Positions 5,770 to 9,641 of a stretch of 9,641 nt of DNA are shown here, piece after piece (the first letter of the stretch is position 1; each line of letters begins with the position of its first letter). This DNA comes from Deltaproteobacteria bacterium (GTDB lineage: Bacteria; Desulfobacterota; Syntrophia; Syntrophales; UBA2210), in the NCBI GenBank assembly GCA_019313735.1, contig JAFDAR010000021.1, positions 1-9,641 on the forward strand. Direction: 5' to 3'. Made by a program: the position numbers and the translations under genes. Under the pieces are notes generated by a model. The model was not told where the DNA came from. It saw only the letters and a program-made list of their open reading frames with translations, and searched no databases.

Positions 5770-6684
5770 ATGAAGGATGCCGTCAGAGATTTCGGTATTC
5801 ACATTGATGTTGAGAGAAACCTGTCTTATCATACAAGAAGGAACTATCTGTCCGACCTGAGACAGTTCAGGGAATTTCTTCTGAAGAACGGTGTGGACAA
5901 GCCCTCCGATGTTGACCAGACGGTGATAAGGGCGTTTCTTGCGTCTCTCTACCGGAGTAAGGTAAAAAAAGTTACTATATCGAGAAAGGTGGCCAGTCTC
6001 AGGGCGTTCTTTAAATTTCTTCTTCGAGAGGGAAAGATCGGGTATAATCCCGCTCAGATGGTCCAGGCGCCGAAGGCAGACAAGTACCTGCCTTCTTTTC
6101 TGAGTATAGACGAAATGTTTTCTCTCCTAAGAGTGAAGTTCAAGCCGGATGTATCAGGGATGCGGGACAGGGCCATAATCGAATTCCTGTATTCAGCCGG
6201 TGTACGCGTTGGTGAGCTCACCGGTCTGAATGTAGCCGATATCGATTTTTCGAACAGCCTGGTAAAGGTAAGAGGAAAAGGCAGGAAAGAGAGAATAGTC
6301 CCTGTTGGCGGTCCAGCGCTATCGGCCTTGAAGGATTATATCGGCAGCAGACCCGAAGCAGGGGGAGGTAACGTCGGGAGCTATTCCGGATCGCCGCTCT
6401 TTCTGAACATGTCCGGTTCGAGGTTGACTCCGAGGAGTGTAAGGAGAATTATAGACAAGTATATAAAATTGAGTGGTATCGGCAGGAAGATAAGTCCTCA
6501 TACGCTCAGACACACGTTTGCGACCCATCTCATGGATGCAGGCGCCGATCTGAGAGTTATACAGGAACTGTTAGGGCATGAAAGCCTTTCCACTACACAG
6601 AAGTATACGTCCGTCAGTGTGACAAGATTGATGGAGATATATGACAGGAGCCATCCGAGGGCCAAAGGAGAACAAAAGTCATGA
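5770..6684 (+). CDS. xerC: Site-specific tyrosine recombinase XerC
   Basis: Tyrosine recombinase that, usually with XerD, resolves chromosome dimers at dif near the replication terminus. The 304-residue length is standard. The N-terminal SAM-like core-binding domain (about 1-90) has the NLSYHTRRNYLSDLRQF pattern. The catalytic domain holds the complete set R146 (AGVRVGEL), K170 (VRGKGRKE), H244 and R247 (HTLRHTFATHL), H270 (LLGHESL) and nucleophile Y279 (TQKYTSV). The start at 5770 has GGAGGG at 5755-5760, 9 nt away; an ATG at 5762 is out of frame. The XerC rather than XerD name rests on the context directly before hslV-hslU, as in the Bacillus codV-clpQ-clpY order. It overlaps hslV by 4 bp. 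Nothing suggests a phage integrase: no attachment site or mobile genes are nearby. Confidence 0.94.
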   Translation: MKDAVRDFGIHIDVERNLSYHTRRNYLSDLRQFREFLLKNGVDKPSDVDQTVIRAFLASLYRSKVKKVTISRKVASLRAFFKFLLREGKIGYNPAQMVQAPKADKYLPSFLSIDEMFSLLRVKFKPDVSGMRDRAIIEFLYSAGVRVGELTGLNVADIDFSNSLVKVRGKGRKERIVPVGGPALSALKDYIGSRPEAGGGNVGSYSGSPLFLNMSGSRLTPRSVRRIIDKYIKLSGIGRKISPHTLRHTFATHLMDAGADLRVIQELLGHESLSTTQKYTSVSVTRLMEIYDRSHPRAKGEQKS

Positions 6685-7232
6685 ACAAGATGAGAGGAAC
6701 AACCATAGTAGCAGTGAAACACAAGGGGAAAGTGGCAGTCGCCGGTGACGGTCAGGTGACCCTCGATACGATAGCCCTGAAGCACAATGCCAGAAAGGTT
6801 CGAAGGCTGTATCATGACAAGGTAATCGTAGGTTTCGCGGGCGCGACCGCGGACGCGTTTACCCTCTTTGACAGGTTCGATCAGAAACTGGAACAGTATG
6901 GCGGCAACCTTTTGAGGTCCGCGGTTGAACTGACCAAAGACTGGAGGACCGACAGGGTTTTGCGACACCTTGAAGCCCTGATGATAGCAGTCAGTGACGT
7001 GGATTTTCTTATAATATCAGGTAATGGAGATGTGATAGAATCAGATGATGAGGTTCTGGCAATAGGTTCCGGCGGCCCATATGCCCAGGCAGCGGCAAGG
7101 GCGCTTATAAAGCACTCTACACTGAACGCGAGAGAGATTGTCGAAGAGGCCATGCACATAGCTTCCGATATATGCATATTCACGAACGACAGGATAAAAA
7201 TAGAGGAACTGGATGTGACTGAAGGCGTTTAG
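6681..7232 (+). CDS. hslV: ATP-dependent protease subunit HslV (ClpQ)
   Basis: Threonine protease that forms the double-hexamer core of the HslUV (ClpYQ) cytoplasmic protease. The 183-residue protein starts with a six-residue leader MNKMRG followed by TTIVAV, so removal of the leader would expose catalytic Thr7 as the mature N-terminal residue. Other family blocks are VAGDGQVTL, KHNARKVRRLY, VGFAGATADAFTLF, ELTKDWRTD, IGSGGPYAQAAARAL and DICIFTND. The start at 6681 has AAAGGAG at 6664-6670, 10 nt upstream; the ATG at 6690 would leave a shorter leader but is 19 nt from that site. The ATGA overlap with xerC implies coupling. The stop codon is the beginning of a small heptamer repeat in the gap before hslU. 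Confidence 0.98.
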   Translation: MNKMRGTTIVAVKHKGKVAVAGDGQVTLDTIALKHNARKVRRLYHDKVIVGFAGATADAFTLFDRFDQKLEQYGGNLLRSAVELTKDWRTDRVLRHLEALMIAVSDVDFLIISGNGDVIESDDEVLAIGSGGPYAQAAARALIKHSTLNAREIVEEAMHIASDICIFTNDRIKIEELDVTEGV

Positions 7233-7247
7233 GCTGTAGGCTGTAGG
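7232..7247. repeat. Heptamer tandem repeat between hslV and hslU
   Basis: GGCTGTA at 7232-7238 and 7239-7245, then GG of a partial third unit; the TA of the hslV stop codon extends the pattern to the left. It has the same period and the RRCYGTA form of the repeat at 1-21. It lies in a 55-bp gap that otherwise holds an A-rich stretch and the hslU ribosome binding site. Confidence 0.6.
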
Positions 7248-7267
7248 AGTTGCGAAAATTAAAAATT

Positions 7268-7273
7268 AAGGAG
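7268..7273 (+). promoter_or_regulatory. Distant ribosome binding site of hslU
   Basis: AAGGAG is the only good Shine-Dalgarno match before hslU, but it ends 14 nt from the ATG at 7288, longer than the usual 5-10. The intervening sequence is A-rich and no alternative in-frame start lies closer, so initiation may be weak or aided by the unstructured A-rich leader. Confidence 0.55.
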
Positions 7274-7287
7274 CAAAGAGAAAATTT

Positions 7288-8721
7288 ATGTCATCCACGA
7301 ATTTAACACCGAGAGAGATTGTGTCCCAGTTAGACAAGTATATTATAGGGCAGCATGATGCCAAGAGGGCGGTTGCCGTGGCGCTCCGGAACAGGTGGAG
7401 GCGCCAGAATGTGCCGGAAGAACTCAGAGAAGAGATAGCGCCCAAAAATATCATAATGATAGGTCCCACGGGAGTGGGAAAGACGGAAATTGCGCGCAGG
7501 CTTGCCAAACTTGATAAGTCTCCCTTTCTGAAGATAGAGGCCTCCAAATTTACAGAAGTGGGTTATGTGGGCAGGGATGTTGAGTCAATGGTCAGAGACC
7601 TTGTGGAGCTGGCAATAAACATGGCTAAATCGGAGGAGCAGAAGAATGTAAAGGCCAAGGCGATGGAGATTGCCGAGGAAAGGATACTTGACATCCTGCT
7701 TCCCCTGAAGCGCAGGGAAAAAGTGCATACAGAAGAGGCACCGGAGGGTACGCTTCCTGCGGGAGAGGCACCGGGAGGCAAGCTTCTGGAGATGCCTGAG
7801 GGTGATGCAGCGGTCCAGGATGATATTCATCGCACTGAAACGCGTGAGAAACTGCGGCGTCTGTTTCGCAGTGGAAAACTGGACGATCGGATTGTAGAAA
7901 TTGAAGTTGTGGACAGTCCTACCAGTCCCATGATAGAGATCTTTTCCACCTCCGGTGTTGAAGATATGGGGATGAATATCAAAGAGATGTTCGGAAATAT
8001 ATTTCCGCAGAAGAAGAAAGAAAGAAAGGTCAAGGTCTCTGAAGCGGTAAATATACTGGCCGATGAAGAGGCCCAGAGACTTGTCGATATGGACAAGGTC
8101 ACCAGGGCGGCGATAGAGAAGGTACAACAATCGGGAATCATATTCCTTGACGAAATAGACAAGATTGTGGGTGGTGATTCCTCTCAGGGCCCTGATGTAT
8201 CCAGGGAGGGTGTGCAGAGAGACCTCCTTCCGATTGTGGAGGGATCCAACGTGAACACCAAGTATGGCATGGTAAAGACGGATCACATACTCTTTATCGC
8301 CGCGGGAGCGTTCAGTGCTTCCAAGCCATCCGATCTTATCCCGGAGTTGCAGGGAAGATTTCCCATAAGGGTAGAGCTTGATTCACTTGAAAAGGAGGAT
8401 TTTATAAGGATATTGACAGAACCTCATAATGCCCTGGTGAAACAATATGTGGAGATGATGGCTACTGAAGAAATAGACCTTATGTTCCAGGACGACGCCA
8501 TAGAGGAGATCGCGGAGGTAGCGGCGCTCGTGAATGGTAAGATGGAAAATATAGGGGCCAGAAGACTTTACACAGTCATGGAGATACTCCTGGAGGAGAT
8601 ATCTTTTGACGCACCCGATATTGCGGTTGCGGAGAAAAAAATAAATATTGATGCCAATTATGTCAGGGATAAGCTGAAGGATGTAGCCGAAGATGAAGAC
8701 CTGAGCAGATATGTTTTGTAG
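7288..8721 (+). CDS. hslU: ATP-dependent protease ATPase subunit HslU (ClpY)
   Basis: AAA+ unfoldase that caps HslV and feeds it substrates. The N-terminal motif TPREIVSQLDKYIIGQ precedes Walker A GPTGVGKT (59-66), the pore loop GYVG (92-95), the family-specific I-domain (about 110-245), Walker B IIFLDE (284-289) and the sensor-2 region GARRLYTVMEILLEE near 423-437. The C-terminus DLSRYVL is of the type that docks into HslV pockets. At 477 residues it is longer than the roughly 440-465 common in the family. The extra length lies in the I-domain around residues 150-172, where an imperfect 30-bp tandem duplication encodes EAPEGTLPAG then EAPGGKLLEM. This is probably a flexible loop and need not impair function. 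The gene lies 55 bp after hslV and should form one unit with it. Confidence 0.98.
   Translation: MSSTNLTPREIVSQLDKYIIGQHDAKRAVAVALRNRWRRQNVPEELREEIAPKNIIMIGPTGVGKTEIARRLAKLDKSPFLKIEASKFTEVGYVGRDVESMVRDLVELAINMAKSEEQKNVKAKAMEIAEERILDILLPLKRREKVHTEEAPEGTLPAGEAPGGKLLEMPEGDAAVQDDIHRTETREKLRRLFRSGKLDDRIVEIEVVDSPTSPMIEIFSTSGVEDMGMNIKEMFGNIFPQKKKERKVKVSEAVNILADEEAQRLVDMDKVTRAAIEKVQQSGIIFLDEIDKIVGGDSSQGPDVSREGVQRDLLPIVEGSNVNTKYGMVKTDHILFIAAGAFSASKPSDLIPELQGRFPIRVELDSLEKEDFIRILTEPHNALVKQYVEMMATEEIDLMFQDDAIEEIAEVAALVNGKMENIGARRLYTVMEILLEEISFDAPDIAVAEKKINIDANYVRDKLKDVAEDEDLSRYVL
7735..7794 (+). repeat. Imperfect 30-bp tandem duplication inside hslU
   Basis: Units 7735-7764 and 7765-7794 both begin GAGGCACCGG and agree at 18 of their first 22 bases, then diverge. 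The period is 10 codons, so the reading frame is kept. It encodes a Gly/Pro/Glu-rich segment in the I-domain of HslU. Confidence 0.65.
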
Positions 8722-8734
8722 GAGATTTTAAATC

Positions 8735-9634
8735 ATGAATCCGGACGATCTGAAAAGCCCCATGGAAAGAGCGGATATACTCTTGGAGGTTCTGCCTTAT
8801 ATAAAGCGGTTTTACGGCAAGATCATAGTTATCAAATATGGTGGTCATGCCATGGAAGATGACAATCTGAAAAAGATGTTTGCCATGAACGTTGTCATGA
8901 TGAAGTATATTGGGATCAACCCGGTGATAGTGCATGGAGGCGGTCCTCAGATCGGTGCTTTTCTCAAGAAACTGGGTAAGGATTCGAAATTCGTCAGGGG
9001 AATGAGGGTGACAGACGAAGAGACTATGGATATAGTCGAGATGGTTCTTACCGGTAAAGTAAATAAAGAGATAGTGGGGCTGATCAACAATCATGGCGGC
9101 AGGGCTGTCGGGTTGAGCGGCAAGGATGGGAATATCATAGAAGCGGAAAAATATATCCTGAGCGCCGAAAAAGCGAAGGATATCCCACCGGAGATAATAG
9201 ACATAGGAATGGTGGGCAGGGTCAGAAAGATTAACTCAGGCCTCATCGAATCGCTGGTAGAGGACGGGTTTATCCCAGTCATAGCGCCCACCGGCGCCGG
9301 AGGCAATGGTGAGACATATAATATCAACGCGGATATAGTCGCGGGAGAGGTGGCGGCCGCCCTCGGGGCGGAGAAACTTATTCTCCTGACCGATGTGGAA
9401 GGAATCCTGGATGAAAAAGGTCAGCTGATAAACTCTATCAACAATGTGGAGGCCGAACAGCTGATCGAAGATGGCACAATAATCGGGGGCATGTATCCTA
9501 AGGTAAAATGCTGTATAAAGGCGCTCAGAAATGGTGTGGGAAAGACTCACATAATTGATGGACGTCTGGATCACGCGGTTCTCCTGGAGATATTCACGGA
9601 CAGCGGTATCGGCACGGAAGTTGTAAAAGACTGA
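8735..9634 (+). CDS. argB: Acetylglutamate kinase
   Basis: Phosphorylates N-acetyl-L-glutamate with ATP, the second step of arginine biosynthesis, in the cytoplasm. The 299-residue amino-acid-kinase fold shows K34 in IKYGGHAM (33-40), the substrate loop VHGGGPQIG with H67, NINAD (196-200) with D200, LLTDVEGI with D220, and GGMYPKV with K256, the equivalent of the transition-state-stabilising lysine of E. coli NAGK. The N-terminal extension with ILLEVLPYIKRFYGK (15-29) is the kinked helix found in hexameric, arginine-inhibited NAGKs and absent from the E. coli enzyme, so feedback inhibition by arginine is inferred. The start at 8735 has GGAG at 8721-8724, overlapping the hslU stop; the in-frame ATG at 8762 lacks a ribosome binding site. 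The window ends 7 bp after the stop with AAGGCAGG-like sequence, so a downstream gene is likely. Confidence 0.98.
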   Translation: MNPDDLKSPMERADILLEVLPYIKRFYGKIIVIKYGGHAMEDDNLKKMFAMNVVMMKYIGINPVIVHGGGPQIGAFLKKLGKDSKFVRGMRVTDEETMDIVEMVLTGKVNKEIVGLINNHGGRAVGLSGKDGNIIEAEKYILSAEKAKDIPPEIIDIGMVGRVRKINSGLIESLVEDGFIPVIAPTGAGGNGETYNINADIVAGEVAAALGAEKLILLTDVEGILDEKGQLINSINNVEAEQLIEDGTIIGGMYPKVKCCIKALRNGVGKTHIIDGRLDHAVLLEIFTDSGIGTEVVKD

Positions 9635-9641
9635 AGGCAGG

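Noticed and set aside
5125..5832. Long open frame of 235 codons on the minus strand
   Set aside because: It lies antisense to the well-supported DUF151 gene and the flanks of miaB and xerC, and its translation is serine/phenylalanine/isoleucine-rich with no family pattern; it is a codon shadow.
5770..6684. Tyrosine recombinase as a sign of a phage, integron or genomic island
   Set aside because: Sequence and the hslVU context are those of housekeeping XerC, and there are no attachment sites, cargo genes or composition change.
7585..8286. Open frame of 233 codons on the minus strand inside hslU
   Set aside because: It is fully antisense to hslU, which has every expected motif; the translation is low-quality and has no start context.

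Overview
The window is a dense run of housekeeping genes, all on the + strand, from an anaerobic-type bacterium. Gene content and order suggest a Desulfobacterota (former Deltaproteobacteria) or nearby lineage: trpS-scpA-scpB-rluB, an IHF-beta-like gene, xerC-hslV-hslU leading into argB, and a tryptophanyl-tRNA synthetase carrying the four-cysteine iron-sulfur pattern. The taxonomic assignment is an inference from synteny and protein character. Base composition looks moderate and even across the genes, with no island-like shift.

Region 1 (1-3022): a compact operon. trpS overlaps scpA by 4 bp, scpA abuts scpB with no gap, and rluB starts with GTG 5 bp after scpB. It covers tRNA charging, chromosome condensation (the two non-SMC condensin subunits) and 23S rRNA modification. 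A short heptamer tandem repeat sits at the left edge, just upstream of trpS.

Region 2 (3023-3899): the only loosely packed part and the most interesting one. A single small gene for an IHF/HU-family nucleoid protein is flanked by two directly oriented, about 94% identical 144-bp elements. Each element has inverted ends and is an imperfect palindrome over most of its length, so it looks like a non-autonomous MITE-like or REP-like repeat. A likely promoter lies before the first copy and a clear intrinsic terminator follows the second. Both repeats are therefore probably transcribed, one in the 5' leader and one in the 3' trailer of the IHF/HU messenger.

Region 3 (3900-9641): a second gene train, miaB, a DUF151 bifunctional-nuclease-family gene, xerC, hslV, hslU and argB. 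miaB/DUF151 and xerC/hslV overlap; the rest are separated by short gaps. It covers tRNA modification, chromosome dimer resolution, the HslUV protease and the second step of arginine biosynthesis. The window ends 7 bp after argB, so a following gene, quite possibly another arg gene, lies outside.

No CRISPR array, tRNA, rRNA, transposase or defence system is visible. I see no evidence of a new multi-gene system. The points worth a second look are the repeat pair around the IHF-like gene, the Fe-S-type TrpRS, the related heptamer repeats, and a duplicated insert in the HslU I-domain.
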